DNA of 64,000 nucleotides. Origin: Afipia clevelandensis ATCC 49720 (GTDB lineage Bacteria; Pseudomonadota; Alphaproteobacteria; Rhizobiales; Xanthobacteraceae). Location: positions 3,261,848 to 3,325,847 of the forward strand of contig NZ_KB375281.1 in assembly GCF_000336555.1 (NCBI RefSeq), given 5' to 3'. A program made the position numbers and the translations under genes. Positions 7,555-16,632 of this stretch are shown here, piece by piece. Position 1 is the first letter of the stretch; the number at the start of each line of letters is the position of its first letter. The notes beneath the pieces were generated by a model that saw only the letters and a list, made by a program, of their open reading frames with translations, was not told the DNA's origin and did no database searches.

Positions 7555-9393
7555 TCAGTACACGCGCGCCTTGGGCGGGATGTACTCGACGTCGTTGGTC
7601 ATCGTGTAGTTGTGCACCGGGCGGAAATCGATGGTGGTGTTGCCCTTGCTGTCGATCCACGCCAGCGTGTGCTTCATCCAGTTTTTGTCGTCGCGGTCCG
7701 GGAAGTCCTCGCGGGCATGGGCGCCGCGGCTTTCGGTGCGGTTCGCCGCCGAGTCCATCGTCACCACGGCCTGTGTGATCAGGTTGTCGTATTCGAGAGT
7801 CTCGATCAGGTCCGAATTCCACACCAGCGAGCGGTCGGACACGCCGATGTCGCCGATGCCGTCGTGAACCTTGTGGATCAGCTCCTGGCCTTCCTTCAGC
7901 ACGTCGCCGGTGCGGAACACCGCGCAGTTGTTCTGCATCACATGCTGCATGTTCTCGCGCAGCTTCGCGGTCGGCGTGCCGCCCGAAGCGTTGCGGAAAT
8001 GATCGAGGCGGCCGAGCGCGAGGTCCGCCGAGTTCGCCGGCAGGTCGGGCTGCGCGGCATTGGCGGTCAGCTTCTCGGCGCAGCGCAGCGCCGCGGCGCG
8101 GCCGAACACGACAAGGTCGATCAGCGAGTTGGAGCCAAGGCGGTTGGCGCCATGCACCGACACGCAGGCGGCTTCGCCCACCGCCATCAGGCCGGGCACC
8201 ACCGCATTGTCGTCGCCGTTCTTCTTGGTGACGACTTCGCCGTGGTAGTTGGTCGGGATGCCGCCCATGTTGTAATGCACGGTCGGAATCATCGGGATCG
8301 GCTCGCGGGTCACATCGACGCCGGCGAAAATGCGCGCCGACTCCGAAATGCCCGGCAGGCGTTCGTGCAGGATCTTCGGATCGAGGTGGTCGAGATGAAG
8401 ATAGATGTGATCTTTCTTCTTGCCGACGCCGCGGCCTTCGCGGATTTCGATGGTCATCGCGCGCGAGACCACGTCGCGCGAGGCGAGGTCCTTGGCAGAG
8501 GGCGCATAGCGCTCCATGAAGCGCTCGCCTTCGGAGTTGACCAGATAGCCGCCTTCGCCGCGCGCGCCTTCGGTGACAAGGCAGCCCGAACCGTAGATGC
8601 CGGTCGGATGGAACTGGACGAACTCCATGTCCTGCAGCGGCAGGCCCGCGCGCAGCACCATGCCGCCGCCGTCGCCGGTGCAGGTATGCGCTGACGTGCA
8701 CGAGGCGTAGGCGCGGCCGTAGCCGCCGGTGGCGAGGATGGTCATCTGGCCGCGGAAGCGGTGGATGGTGCCATCGTCCATCTTCAGCGCGATCACGCCG
8801 CGGCAGACGCCCTGATCGTCCATGATCAGGTCGATGGCGAAGTATTCGATGAAGAATTCAGCCGAGTGGCGCAGCGCCTGGCCGTACATCGTGTGCAGCA
8901 TGGCGTGACCGGTGCGGTCGGCGGCGGCGCAGGTGCGCTGGGCCTGGCCCTTGCCGTAGTCCATAGTCATGCCGCCGAACGGGCGCTGATAGATCTTGCC
9001 GTCTTCGGTGCGCGAGAACGGCACGCCCCAGTGCTCGAGTTCGTAGACGGCTTCCGGTGCGTGGCGCACCATGTACTCGATCGAGTCCTGATCGCCCAGC
9101 CAGTCCGACCCCTTCACGGTGTCGTACATGTGCCATCGCCAGTCGTCCTTGTGCATGTTGCCGAGCGAGGCGGAGATGCCGCCCTGCGCCGCCACGGTGT
9201 GGGAGCGGGTCGGGAAAACCTTGGTGATGCAGGCGGTGCGCAGGCCCGCTTCCGAGCAGCCGACCGCCGCGCGCAGGCCCGCGCCGCCGGCGCCGACCAC
9301 GATCACGTCGAAGGTGTGGTCTTCAATCGGATAGGCCGCCTTCAGGTCAGCATTGCCGTTCGCGCCGGGCGCGCTCTTGCCGTTCGACGCCAT
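7555..9393 (-). CDS. sdhA: Succinate dehydrogenase flavoprotein subunit
   Basis: 612 residues. The Rossmann dinucleotide motif is GAGGAGLRA (35-43). The covalent FAD histidine is H65 in [10 protein letters not shown]. The substrate and catalytic regions (HPTGIYGSG, then the TEGARGEGG loop) are intact. It oxidises succinate to fumarate in the TCA cycle and, with SdhB, docks on the SdhCD membrane anchor. It starts three bases after the sdhD stop. Confidence 0.97.
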   Translation of the reverse strand: MASNGKSAPGANGNADLKAAYPIEDHTFDVIVVGAGGAGLRAAVGCSEAGLRTACITKVFPTRSHTVAAQGGISASLGNMHKDDWRWHMYDTVKGSDWLGDQDSIEYMVRHAPEAVYELEHWGVPFSRTEDGKIYQRPFGGMTMDYGKGQAQRTCAAADRTGHAMLHTMYGQALRHSAEFFIEYFAIDLIMDDQGVCRGVIALKMDDGTIHRFRGQMTILATGGYGRAYASCTSAHTCTGDGGGMVLRAGLPLQDMEFVQFHPTGIYGSGCLVTEGARGEGGYLVNSEGERFMERYAPSAKDLASRDVVSRAMTIEIREGRGVGKKKDHIYLHLDHLDPKILHERLPGISESARIFAGVDVTREPIPMIPTVHYNMGGIPTNYHGEVVTKKNGDDNAVVPGLMAVGEAACVSVHGANRLGSNSLIDLVVFGRAAALRCAEKLTANAAQPDLPANSADLALGRLDHFRNASGGTPTAKLRENMQHVMQNNCAVFRTGDVLKEGQELIHKVHDGIGDIGVSDRSLVWNSDLIETLEYDNLITQAVVTMDSAANRTESRGAHAREDFPDRDDKNWMKHTLAWIDSKGNTTIDFRPVHNYTMTNDVEYIPPKARVY

Positions 9394-9396
9394 CGC

Positions 9397-9798
9397 TTAA
9401 ACTCCCGACGACAGTTTGAAAATTGCGTAGATCGAGGCGATGCCGACAGCAGCGCAGAAGAAGGTGTTGGCGATCACCGCGACCAGCTTCAGCTTCTCGT
9501 CGCTGACGTAATCTTCCAGCACCACCTGCATGCCGATCTTCATGTGCCAGACGCTGGCGATGATGAAGAGGATCATGATGATCGCGATCAGCGGCGAGCC
9601 GAGGATCGCCGCTGCGCCGGCCTGGTTGCGGCCGAGCAGCGACATGATGACGACGATCACCGGCACGATCAGCAGCACCAGCGCAATCGCAGTGACGCGC
9701 TGGCGGATAAAATCGGAGGTGCCGTGATGGGCCGCGCCGAGGCCGCGGACGCGCTTGAGCGCGGTGCGGATGGTCTTCTGGGACTCCTGCGCGCTCAT
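9397..9798 (-). CDS. sdhD: Succinate dehydrogenase membrane anchor subunit
   Basis: 133 residues with three transmembrane helices (about 35-54, 65-88 and 106-128). The early segment HHGTSDFIRQRVTAIAL is typical of alphaproteobacterial SdhD, and the second helix ends in WHMKIGMQVVLEDYV, containing the haem/quinone-region His. The ATG overlaps the sdhC stop codon by four bases (ATGA), so the two anchors are translationally coupled. It binds quinone and haem b together with SdhC. Confidence 0.94.
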   Translation of the reverse strand: MSAQESQKTIRTALKRVRGLGAAHHGTSDFIRQRVTAIALVLLIVPVIVVIMSLLGRNQAGAAAILGSPLIAIIMILFIIASVWHMKIGMQVVLEDYVSDEKLKLVAVIANTFFCAAVGIASIYAIFKLSSGV

Positions 9799-10190
9799 CG
9801 GCCGCCTCCCACAGCAAAGGCGATGATCCAGATCAGCACCGTCGCGGCGATGCCGGCGAGCAGCGCGCCCCATGTCACCGACTCGCGTTCGGTCGGGGTG
9901 AAAGCGTAGCCCATATCCCACAGCAAATGGCGGATGCCGCTGAACAGGTGATGCATCAGCGCCCAGGTGTAACCGAACACGATGACGCGCCCGATCCAGC
10001 TCGACGTGAATCCCTGGATGTTGGCGTAGGCGCCCGGTCCGGAGGCCGTGGCGATCAGCCACCACGCCATCAGCAGCGTGCCGACATAAAGGGCGATGCC
10101 GGTGATGCGGTGGACGATGGACATCGCCATCGTCAGCGTCCAGCGATAGGTCAGAAAGGGCGAAAGCGGGCGGTCGATCCTGGGTGCCAT
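9795..10190 (-). CDS. sdhC: Succinate dehydrogenase cytochrome b556 subunit
   Basis: 131 residues, three transmembrane helices. The family signature SIVHRITG (24-31) opens the first helix and contributes to the quinone site. HHLFSGIRHLLWD (80-92) holds the haem b ligand, most likely H81. It is the first gene of the sdhCDAB operon. The 278-base gap upstream, shared with the divergent TauE gene, must hold the promoter, but I could not single out convincing boxes. Confidence 0.95.
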   Translation of the reverse strand: MAPRIDRPLSPFLTYRWTLTMAMSIVHRITGIALYVGTLLMAWWLIATASGPGAYANIQGFTSSWIGRVIVFGYTWALMHHLFSGIRHLLWDMGYAFTPTERESVTWGALLAGIAATVLIWIIAFAVGGGR

Positions 10191-10468
10191 GCGCGACTTT
10201 AATGGTTTGCGGCGTAAGAACGTGCCGACTTTTTATGCGGGATCGGGTTTATTAGAGCGCTTCTATTTACGGAGAAGGGGATACGAGCGCAACGCAGAAT
10301 TCACTAAGTACTGAATCAAAACCCATTTCTTTGTCCGTCGCTTAGCCCTTCTGGCATACATGTTTTTCGTATACCAATCTCCTCGAAACCGATATCTGAA
10401 GCCGGATTCACTGCACCATCCGGACAGGAATTTGAAATGACAGCGCAACCCGCCCGCCGAGGCCCGGC
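10191..10468. other. Divergent promoter region, sdhC / TauE permease
   Basis: 278 bases that are clearly AT-richer than the surrounding genes between 10191 and 10430. There is no tRNA-like fold and no convincing small gene; a 61-codon minus-strand frame (10263-10448) has no ribosome-binding site or recognisable sequence. It should contain promoters for sdhCDAB and the permease. Confidence 0.5.
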
Positions 10469-11329
10469 ATGATTGCCGGTCTCACCGTCCCGCAACTGCT
10501 TGAACTTGTTGCGCTGCTGTTGTTCACGGGCGCGCTGGCGGGGTTTCTGGCCGGGATTTTCGGGATCGGCGGCGGCGCCGTGCTGGTGCCAGTGCTGTAC
10601 GAATGCTTCCGGATCGCGGGCGTGCCGCTGGAGGTGCGGATGCCGCTGTGCATCGGCACCTCCCTGGCGATCATCATCCCGACCTCGATCCGCTCATGGC
10701 AGGCCCACAACAAGCGTGGGAGTGTCGACATGGCGATCCTCAAAAAGTGGGCGCTCCCGGTGCTGATCGGGGTGATCGCCGGCAGCGTGATCGCGCGCTA
10801 CGCGCCGGAGAAGCTGTTCAAATATGTGTTCGTCGGCGTTGCGTGGTCGGCGGCGGCGCGGCTTCTGTTCGGCAAGGAGCACTGGCGGCTTGGCGATGAG
10901 ATGCCGCAGGGCTTCTTCATGCGCGCCTACGGTTTTTTCATCGGCCTGCTGTCGACGCTGATGGGAATCGGCGGCGGGCTGTTCTCGAATCTGCTGATGA
11001 CCTTTTACGGTCGTCCGATCCATCAGGCGATCGGCACCTCCGCGGGCCTTGCGGTGCTGATCTCGATTCCCGGCGCGCTGGGTTACATCTATGCGGGCTG
11101 GCCGGCGGCGTCGCGCTTTCCGGAGGTCGCCGCGCTGCAATTGCCGTTCGCGATCGGATTCATCTCGATCATCGGCGCGCTGCTGGTGATGCCGACGAGT
11201 TTGCTGGTCGCGCCGCTCGGCGTGAAGGTCGCGCACTTCCTCACCAAGCGGAAACTCGAAATCGCGTTCGGCTGTTATCTGCTGATCGTGAGTTCGCGGT
11301 TCGTGGTGAGTCTTTTGACCGGGTATTGA
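10469..11329 (+). CDS. TauE/SafE family sulfite/anion exporter
   Basis: 286 residues with about eight hydrophobic helices. It shows the internal duplication typical of the family: the paired Gly-rich motifs GIFGIGGGAVLVP (first half) and LMGIGGGLFSN (second half), each preceding a helix-breaking loop. Members export sulfite, sulfoacetate or similar organosulfur anions, or act as uncharacterised permeases. No sulfonate gene is adjacent, so the substrate is open. It diverges from sdhC. Confidence 0.87.
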   Translation: MIAGLTVPQLLELVALLLFTGALAGFLAGIFGIGGGAVLVPVLYECFRIAGVPLEVRMPLCIGTSLAIIIPTSIRSWQAHNKRGSVDMAILKKWALPVLIGVIAGSVIARYAPEKLFKYVFVGVAWSAAARLLFGKEHWRLGDEMPQGFFMRAYGFFIGLLSTLMGIGGGLFSNLLMTFYGRPIHQAIGTSAGLAVLISIPGALGYIYAGWPAASRFPEVAALQLPFAIGFISIIGALLVMPTSLLVAPLGVKVAHFLTKRKLEIAFGCYLLIVSSRFVVSLLTGY

Positions 11330-11342
11330 GGAGGTGAAAGCC

Positions 11343-11708
11343 GTGGCGATGAACAGATGGATTGTGTCGGCGTACTTGTTGGCGCTCGCGGCAACGCCTG
11401 TTGCCGCCTCCGACGTGCGTCTGGAGAGCTATCGCAATCCCAAAAACGAGTCGCTGCGCAACTTCAATCAATTGTATCTGGATGGCGTGAAGGGCGGGTT
11501 GATGGCTTACAATGCGTTTGCAAAAAGCCATGGCGGTCAGTCAGCGTTCTGCATACCCGCCAATCTCGCTTTGACCGTTGAGCAGGCCGAGGAAATCATG
11601 CTGCGCCGGGCCGACAAGACGGCGGCGAAGGGAGATATGCTGGTTTCCATCCTGCTACTGGCAAGTCTGCGGGAAACGTATCCGTGTGACAAGTCAGAGC
11701 CCCGGTAA
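11343..11708 (+). CDS. Small secreted protein resembling the Rap1a/Tai fold
   Basis: 121 residues from GTG 11343 (AGGAGG eight bases upstream; ATG 11349 is an alternative). Residues 1-22 are a signal peptide ending PVAAS. The mature part has the pattern AFCIPANLALTVEQAEEI...LVSILLLASLRETYPC, in which two cysteines bracket a helical segment. This resembles the small periplasmic Rap1a/Tai-type proteins, but the similarity is by pattern only. It starts 13 bases after the TauE gene and is probably co-transcribed. Function unknown. Confidence 0.65.
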   Translation: MAMNRWIVSAYLLALAATPVAASDVRLESYRNPKNESLRNFNQLYLDGVKGGLMAYNAFAKSHGGQSAFCIPANLALTVEQAEEIMLRRADKTAAKGDMLVSILLLASLRETYPCDKSEPR

Positions 11709-11759
11709 GTCCGTGCGTTTTGCGAATTTTCAGAACAAGCTGCCAGCGGGCAGCAGCGG

Positions 11760-13286
11760 TTATTTCCCGTAAATATCCTTGTAGCTGTCCCGCAGCACGT
11801 TCTTCTGCACCTTGCCCATGGTGTTGCGCGGCAGGTCATCCACGAACAGCACGCGCTTGGGCATCTTGAATTTCGCCAGCCGGCCGTCGAGCGCGCGCAG
11901 CACGGCGGCTTCGTCAAGCGGCGTCTTTTTGTCGCCGACCACGACCGCGGTGACGCCTTCGCCGAAATCCGCATGCGGCACGCCGATTACCGCGCTCTCG
12001 ACCACTCCGGGGATGGCGTCGATCTCGTTCTCGACTTCCTTTGGATAGACATTGAAACCGCCGGAGATCACGAGGTCCTTGCCGCGGCCGATGATGTGGA
12101 CATAGCCGCGCGCGTCGATCTTGCCGAGATCGCCGGTGATGAAGAAGCCGTCCTTGCGGAATTCGGACGCGGTCTTCTCCGGCATCCGCCAGTAGCCCTT
12201 GAACACATTCGGGCCCTTGACCTCGATCATGCCGATCTCGTCGCGCTTCAGTTCGTCGCCCGTTTCGGGATCGGTCACGCGCACCTCAACGCCCGGCAGC
12301 GGGAAGCCCACCGCGCCCGGAACGCGATCGCCGTCGTAAGGGTTCGAGGTGTTCATGTTGGTCTCGGTCATGCCGTAGCGCTCGAGCACGGCGTGGCCGG
12401 TGCGCGCGCTCCAGTCGCGATGCGTTTCAGCCAGCAGCGGCGCGGAGCCGGACACGAACAGGCGCATGTGGTTCGTCGAGTCTTTCGACAGGTTCGGCGA
12501 CTGCAACAGCCGTGTGTAGAAGGTCGGCACCCCCATCATCACGGTGGCGCGGCTCATGAGCTTGATCATCAACTCGGGATCGAGCTTCGGCAGGAAGATC
12601 ATCGCCGCGCGCGAGAACAGCGTGACATTGCTCGCCACGAACAGCCCGTGGGTGTGATAGATCGGCAGCGCGTGGATCAGCACGTCGTCCTTTGTGAACC
12701 GCCAGTAGTCGACGAGGCTTTGCGAGTTCGACGCCAGATTGTCGTGGGTCAGCATCGCGCCCTTGGAGCGGCCCGTGGTGCCCGACGTGTAGAGAATGGC
12801 GGCAAGATCGTCGCCCGCGCGCGGCACTGTGGTAAAGTCCGCGCTCGCTTTTGCTGCGGCGTCGGTGAGCGATCCCCTGCCCTCGGTGTCGAGCGTCTCC
12901 ACCTTCGCGCCGGATTTGGCGGCGAGCTTGCCGATGCCGTCCGCCTTGGAGGGATCGCAGACAATCAGCGCCGGCTCGGCGTCGCCGATGAAGTAATCCA
13001 GTTCGTTGAGCGTGTAGGCGGTGTTCAGAGGCAGATAGACCGCGCCCGCGCGCACGGCGGCCAGGTACAGCACCAGCGCTTCGACGGATTTTTCGGTTTG
13101 CGCTGCAACACGGTCGCCCGGCTTGACCCCGCGCGCCACAAGCACGTTCGCAACACGCCCCGATTGCGCGATCAGATCGCCATAGCTGATCCGCGTGCCG
13201 TCGGCCTTCTCGATGGCAAGGCGGCTTGTTTCGGTCAGCCCGTCGAACAGGCGAGAAAACAGGTTGGCGTTCGCGGCGGTGTTCAT
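11760..13286 (-). CDS. matB: Malonyl-CoA synthetase
   Basis: 508 residues. It is an ANL-superfamily acyl-CoA synthetase with YTSGTTGRSKGA (ATP loop), YGMTETN (adenylate site), GDLGKIDARGYVHIIGR (hinge) and RNTMGKVQK with catalytic K492. As I recall the R. palustris MatB sequence, long stretches are near-identical (for example HALPIYHTHGLFVASNVTLF and the Met/Arg-containing malonate pocket), so malonate is the likely substrate: malonate + CoA + ATP to malonyl-CoA. ATG 13286 gives the N-terminus NTAANANLFSRLF. The open frame continues far upstream without coding character. No matA or malonate carrier gene is nearby. It diverges from an SDR gene. Confidence 0.92.
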   Translation of the reverse strand: MNTAANANLFSRLFDGLTETSRLAIEKADGTRISYGDLIAQSGRVANVLVARGVKPGDRVAAQTEKSVEALVLYLAAVRAGAVYLPLNTAYTLNELDYFIGDAEPALIVCDPSKADGIGKLAAKSGAKVETLDTEGRGSLTDAAAKASADFTTVPRAGDDLAAILYTSGTTGRSKGAMLTHDNLASNSQSLVDYWRFTKDDVLIHALPIYHTHGLFVASNVTLFSRAAMIFLPKLDPELMIKLMSRATVMMGVPTFYTRLLQSPNLSKDSTNHMRLFVSGSAPLLAETHRDWSARTGHAVLERYGMTETNMNTSNPYDGDRVPGAVGFPLPGVEVRVTDPETGDELKRDEIGMIEVKGPNVFKGYWRMPEKTASEFRKDGFFITGDLGKIDARGYVHIIGRGKDLVISGGFNVYPKEVENEIDAIPGVVESAVIGVPHADFGEGVTAVVVGDKKTPLDEAAVLRALDGRLAKFKMPKRVLFVDDLPRNTMGKVQKNVLRDSYKDIYGK

Positions 13287-13365
13287 GCAACATTCCATCG
13301 AAAGTCGGATTTTCTGATTTTTGAGTACACCAAAAGCAACACTCGCAGCAACGGAGACAACCGGC

Positions 13366-14121
13366 ATGAGCAATAACAAGAAACGTGTGGCCTGGATCAC
13401 AGGCGGTGGCAGCGGCATCGGCCTCGCTGGCGCCGAGGCGCTGGCAAAGGAAGGATGGACCGTGGTGATCTCGGGCCGCCGCAAGGATGTGCTCGACGAG
13501 GCGGTTGCGAGCATCACAAAGGCTGGCGGCAAGATCGAGGCCATGATGCTGGATGTCTCGAACGCGGCGGATGCCGAGAAGGTCGCCAAGGAGATTGTCG
13601 CGAAGCACGGACGCATTGATCTTCTGGTCAACAGCGCCGGCGTCAATGTGCCGAAGCGGAGCTGGGACGACATCACCACCGAAGGCTGGGACAAGCTGGT
13701 CGATATCAATCTGTCCGGCGTGATGTACTGCATGCGTGCGGTGCTGCCGGCGATGCGCGCGCAGAAGGATGGCTGCATCATCAACGTCGCTTCATGGGCA
13801 GGACGTCATGTCTCGAAGATGACCGGACCGGCCTACACCACCACCAAGCATGCGGTGCTGGCGCTGACCCATTCGTTCAACATGGATGAATTCAAGAACG
13901 GGTTGCGCGCCTGCTGTCTCTCGCCGGGTGAAGTCGCAACGCCGATCCTGAAGCTGCGTCCGGTGCCGCCATCGGCGGAAGACATGGCGAAGATGCTGCA
14001 GCCGGAAGACCTCGGGCGCACCATCGCTTTCGTCGCCAGCATGCCTGCGCATGCGTGCATCAATGAAATTCTGATTTCGCCGACGCACAACCGCAGCTTT
14101 GTGACACCGACGATGTTGTGA
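13366..14121 (+). CDS. Short-chain dehydrogenase/reductase
   Basis: 251 residues, classical SDR. The cofactor motif is TGGGSGIG (12-19), the structural motif NSAG (89-92), and the catalytic residues are S143, Y157 and K161 (YTTTK). The substrate is unknown. The C-terminal tail ISPTHNRSFVTPTML is conserved-looking rather than the usual TVDGG end. ATG 13366 has GGAG upstream. It is divergent from matB across 79 bases, which could mean shared regulation. Confidence 0.88.
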   Translation: MSNNKKRVAWITGGGSGIGLAGAEALAKEGWTVVISGRRKDVLDEAVASITKAGGKIEAMMLDVSNAADAEKVAKEIVAKHGRIDLLVNSAGVNVPKRSWDDITTEGWDKLVDINLSGVMYCMRAVLPAMRAQKDGCIINVASWAGRHVSKMTGPAYTTTKHAVLALTHSFNMDEFKNGLRACCLSPGEVATPILKLRPVPPSAEDMAKMLQPEDLGRTIAFVASMPAHACINEILISPTHNRSFVTPTML

Positions 14122-14127
14122 TCTTTT

Positions 14128-14153
14128 ACCTCTCCCCGCAAACGGGGAGAGGT
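14128..14153. repeat. Inverted repeat / possible terminator after the SDR gene
   Basis: Perfect ten-base arms ACCTCTCCCC and GGGGAGAGGT around GCAAAC. There is no following T-run. A shorter relative (CTCTCCCC...GGGG) lies at 17425-17446, so this looks like a family of intergenic hairpins. Confidence 0.6.
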
Positions 14154-14197
14154 AACGCGTTATGCCCGCGTCATCCGCACGTACAACATCTGTAAAA

Positions 14198-14230
14198 GTT
14201 TCACCCCCCGGAAAATATTTTCCCTGAAAC
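14198..14230. promoter_or_regulatory. Nested palindromes upstream of the first FAS1 gene
   Basis: A perfect 14-base palindrome GGAAAATATTTTCC (14210-14223) sits inside an inverted pair GTTTCA (14198-14203) / TGAAAC (14225-14230). The AAGTTTCAC-C-rich-GG block recurs at 15123-15137 upstream of the second FAS1 gene. A role as operator or ECF-type promoter is inferred. Confidence 0.4.
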
Positions 14231-14349
14231 GCCTCGTCCCGGCATCCGTAGCTCGGATAACGGCGGCGCGGTGGATCCTCCATAAGCCTGCGCTGCCGCC
14301 ATGCCCGGCGGATGTCTGCCGGGAATTCCAATTCACCGGGAGTCCAAAC

Positions 14350-14934
14350 ATGTCCAAGCGTATTGCTCTGTTGTCCGCCGCCGCCATCGGCGCGCTGACC
14401 TTGACCGCCGTCGTGACCGCGCCTGTCCACGCGCAGGACAAGATGGGAAAAAGCGAAATGTCCGGCGAGAAGACCGTGATGGTTGGCGGCGCGCCAATGT
14501 ATCCGTCCAAGAACATTGTTCAGAACGCGGTCAACTCGAAGGATCACACCACGCTGGTGGCAGCGGTGAAGGCCGCGGGTCTTGTCGACACGCTGTCGAG
14601 CAAGGGACCGTTCACCGTGTTCGCTCCGACCAACGCCGCGTTCGGCAAGTTGCCTGCAGGCACCGTCGACAACCTGGTGAAGCCGGAAAACAAGGCCACG
14701 CTGACCAAGATCCTCACCTATCACGTCGTGCCGGGCAAGCTGAATGCAGCCGATCTCAAGGACGGCCAGAAGCTGAAGACCGTGGAAGGCGAAGAACTGA
14801 CCGTGAAGGCTTCCGGCGGCAAGGTCATGATCGTCGATGCAAAGGGCGGCTCCTCGACCGTCACCATCCCAGACGTCAATCAGTCGAATGGCGTGATTCA
14901 CGTCATCGACACCGTGCTGATGCCGAAGTCGTAA
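14350..14934 (+). CDS. Secreted FAS1 (fasciclin) domain protein, copy 1
   Basis: 194 residues. Signal peptide 1-28 (ending VHA-QD), then a short Met/Lys/Ser spacer and one FAS1 domain from about 42 to the end. The conserved H1 motif is [11 protein letters not shown] (88-98) and the H2 region contains [13 protein letters not shown]1 proteins mediate adhesion or bind small ligands outside the cytoplasm; the bacterial role is largely unknown. GGGAG precedes the ATG. About five of six residues of the mature domain match copy 2, and a strong terminator follows. Confidence 0.93.
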   Translation: MSKRIALLSAAAIGALTLTAVVTAPVHAQDKMGKSEMSGEKTVMVGGAPMYPSKNIVQNAVNSKDHTTLVAAVKAAGLVDTLSSKGPFTVFAPTNAAFGKLPAGTVDNLVKPENKATLTKILTYHVVPGKLNAADLKDGQKLKTVEGEELTVKASGGKVMIVDAKGGSSTVTIPDVNQSNGVIHVIDTVLMPKS

Positions 14935-14969
14935 TCCTCCTCGTATTCTGATTTTTCAGAATGCGGCTG

Positions 14970-15004
14970 GCGAGCCGGGGCAACCCGGCTCGCTTTTTTT
15001 TATC
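14970..15004 (+). terminator. Intrinsic terminator after FAS1 copy 1
   Basis: Stem GCGAGCCGGG (14970-14979) pairs with CCCGGCTCGC (14984-14993), loop GCAA, followed by eight or more T. Confidence 0.95.
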
Positions 15005-15175
15005 GCGCATCGGCATCACGTTTGCGCGAAGCGCCGCGCTTCTGAAACCAAACTTTCGACGGGCCGTAAATGGAGCACGATTGCGCTTCGGCCTTCACAG
15101 CGAGGCAGGTCATTGCGCGTCGAAGTTTCACACCCGGCGACAACGTCGCGGGCTCACCTGTAACGGAGACGATTC

Positions 15176-15742
15176 ATGTCCAGGAAAATTTCATCTCGGA
15201 TTGCACTTCTGTCGGCGGCTGCGTTTGGTGCGCTGATGATCACGGCCACTTCTGTTGCGCCGGTTCAGGCAAAAGAGAAGACCGTGATGGTCGGCGGCGC
15301 CGCGATGTTTCCCTCCAAGAACATCGTCCAAAACGCCGTGAACTCCAAGGACCACACCACGCTGGTTGCCGCAGTGAAGGCAGCGGGCCTCGTCGATACT
15401 CTGTCGAGCCCCGGACCGTTCACCGTGTTTGCGCCGACCAATGCCGCGTTCGGCAAGCTGCCGAAGGGCACGGTTGCAACCCTCGTGAAGCCCGAGAACA
15501 AGGCGACGCTCACGAAGATCCTCACCTATCACGTCGTACCGGGCAAATTCTCCGCGGCCGACCTGACCGACGGCAAGAAGCTGACCACGGTTGAAGGCGA
15601 GCAACTGACCGTGCGGAATGTCGGTGGCAAGGTGTCGATCGTCGACGCCAAGGGCGGAACATCGCGGGTGACCATTCCCAACGTGAACCAGTCCAACGGC
15701 GTGATCCATGTCGTGAATTCGGTCCTGATGCCGGCTTCGTGA
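15176..15742 (+). CDS. Secreted FAS1 (fasciclin) domain protein, copy 2
   Basis: 188 residues. Signal peptide with cleavage near VQA-K (about 32). The mature protein begins almost directly with [15 protein letters not shown], so it lacks the Met/Ser spacer of copy 1. H1 motif [11 protein letters not shown] at 82-92; [10 protein letters not shown] is identical to copy 1. This is a tandem duplication with its own leader and terminator, so the copies can be expressed separately. The downstream cytochrome b and molybdopterin genes are on the same strand. Confidence 0.93.
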   Translation: MSRKISSRIALLSAAAFGALMITATSVAPVQAKEKTVMVGGAAMFPSKNIVQNAVNSKDHTTLVAAVKAAGLVDTLSSPGPFTVFAPTNAAFGKLPKGTVATLVKPENKATLTKILTYHVVPGKFSAADLTDGKKLTTVEGEQLTVRNVGGKVSIVDAKGGTSRVTIPNVNQSNGVIHVVNSVLMPAS

Positions 15743-15782
15743 TCGGCCCGCAGATCGAACGTCCCACGGGATGCGGGGCGAG

Positions 15783-15813
15783 TGCGAGCCGGGGCGACCC
15801 GGCTCGCATTTTT
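15783..15813 (+). terminator. Intrinsic terminator after FAS1 copy 2
   Basis: Stem TGCGAGCCGGG (15783-15793) pairs with CCCGGCTCGCA (15798-15808), loop GCGA, then TTTTT. The core hairpin differs from the one at 14970 by a single loop base. Confidence 0.92.
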
Positions 15814-15932
15814 GTGATAGGGTGCGGCCGGTCACCGCCGGTCTTCGATTGCGAATTTTGGAACGAAGGGCCGTAACACGGAGGAAACTGCCTCCGTATG
15901 GTGTTGGTGACATCGTGAAACCGGAAACGCTC

Positions 15933-16571
15933 ATGTCCAGCATCGCCGCCGATCATTCGCAGCCCGCTGCGCCTGCCGAATCCGGCAAAACAATCCAGCC
16001 GGGCTGGGTCCGCATCGTGCACTGGATCAACGCCGTGGCGATGATCCTGATGATCATGTCGGGCTGGCAGATCTACAACGCCTCACCGCTGTTCGATTTT
16101 CTGACCTTCTCGCATTCGATCACCCTCGGCGGCTGGCTCGGCGGCGCGCTGCAATGGCATTTCGCGGCCATGTGGCTGCTGATGGTCAACGGTCTTGTCT
16201 ATCTCACGCTCGGACTTGTCACCGGACGGTTTCGCAGAAAGCTGCTGCCGATCTCCGCAACCGGCGTGATCGGCGACGCCAGAGCGGCGCTCACCGGGAA
16301 GCTCTCCCACGCCGATCTCTCCGTCTACAATCAGGTGCAGAAGCTGCTCTATGCCGGGATCATCGTGGTCGGGATTCTGATCGTGCTGTCGGGCCTCGCA
16401 ATCTGGAAGCCGGTGCAGCTGCAATGGCTCACCGCGCTGTTCGGCGGCTACGATGTGGCGCGCTATGTTCACTTCTTCTGCATGGCCGCGATCGTTGGCT
16501 TCCTTGTGATCCATGTCGTGCTCGCGCTGCTGGTTCCGAAAAGCCTGCGCGCGATGATTATTGGAAAGTAG
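15933..16571 (+). CDS. Cytochrome b/b6-domain membrane protein
   Basis: 212 residues with four to five transmembrane helices. Candidate haem-ligand histidines are H30 (RIVHWINA), H76 (LQWHFAAMW), H180 and H194 (YVHFFCMAAIVGFLVIH), the arrangement of b561-type and reductase-anchor cytochromes. It probably carries electrons between the quinone pool and the exported molybdopterin protein encoded 61 bases downstream, analogous to MsrQ with MsrP. ATG 15933 has GGAA upstream; an in-frame GTG at 15915 is possible. Confidence 0.88.
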   Translation: MSSIAADHSQPAAPAESGKTIQPGWVRIVHWINAVAMILMIMSGWQIYNASPLFDFLTFSHSITLGGWLGGALQWHFAAMWLLMVNGLVYLTLGLVTGRFRRKLLPISATGVIGDARAALTGKLSHADLSVYNQVQKLLYAGIIVVGILIVLSGLAIWKPVQLQWLTALFGGYDVARYVHFFCMAAIVGFLVIHVVLALLVPKSLRAMIIGK

Positions 16572-16632
16572 CCATGACCCCGAAACGTGGACATCGGTTT
16601 TCGGATCAGGTCATGCCCAAAGGAGACGCATC

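Noticed and set aside
10366-10400. ATTGGTATACGA resembling a GntR-type operator upstream of sdhC
   Set aside because: The palindrome is imperfect and no regulator gene is near; too weak to report as a site.
13287-13784. Upstream extension of matB
   Set aside because: The frame stays open for 166 more codons but overlaps the SDR gene and lies outside the MatB family N-terminus.
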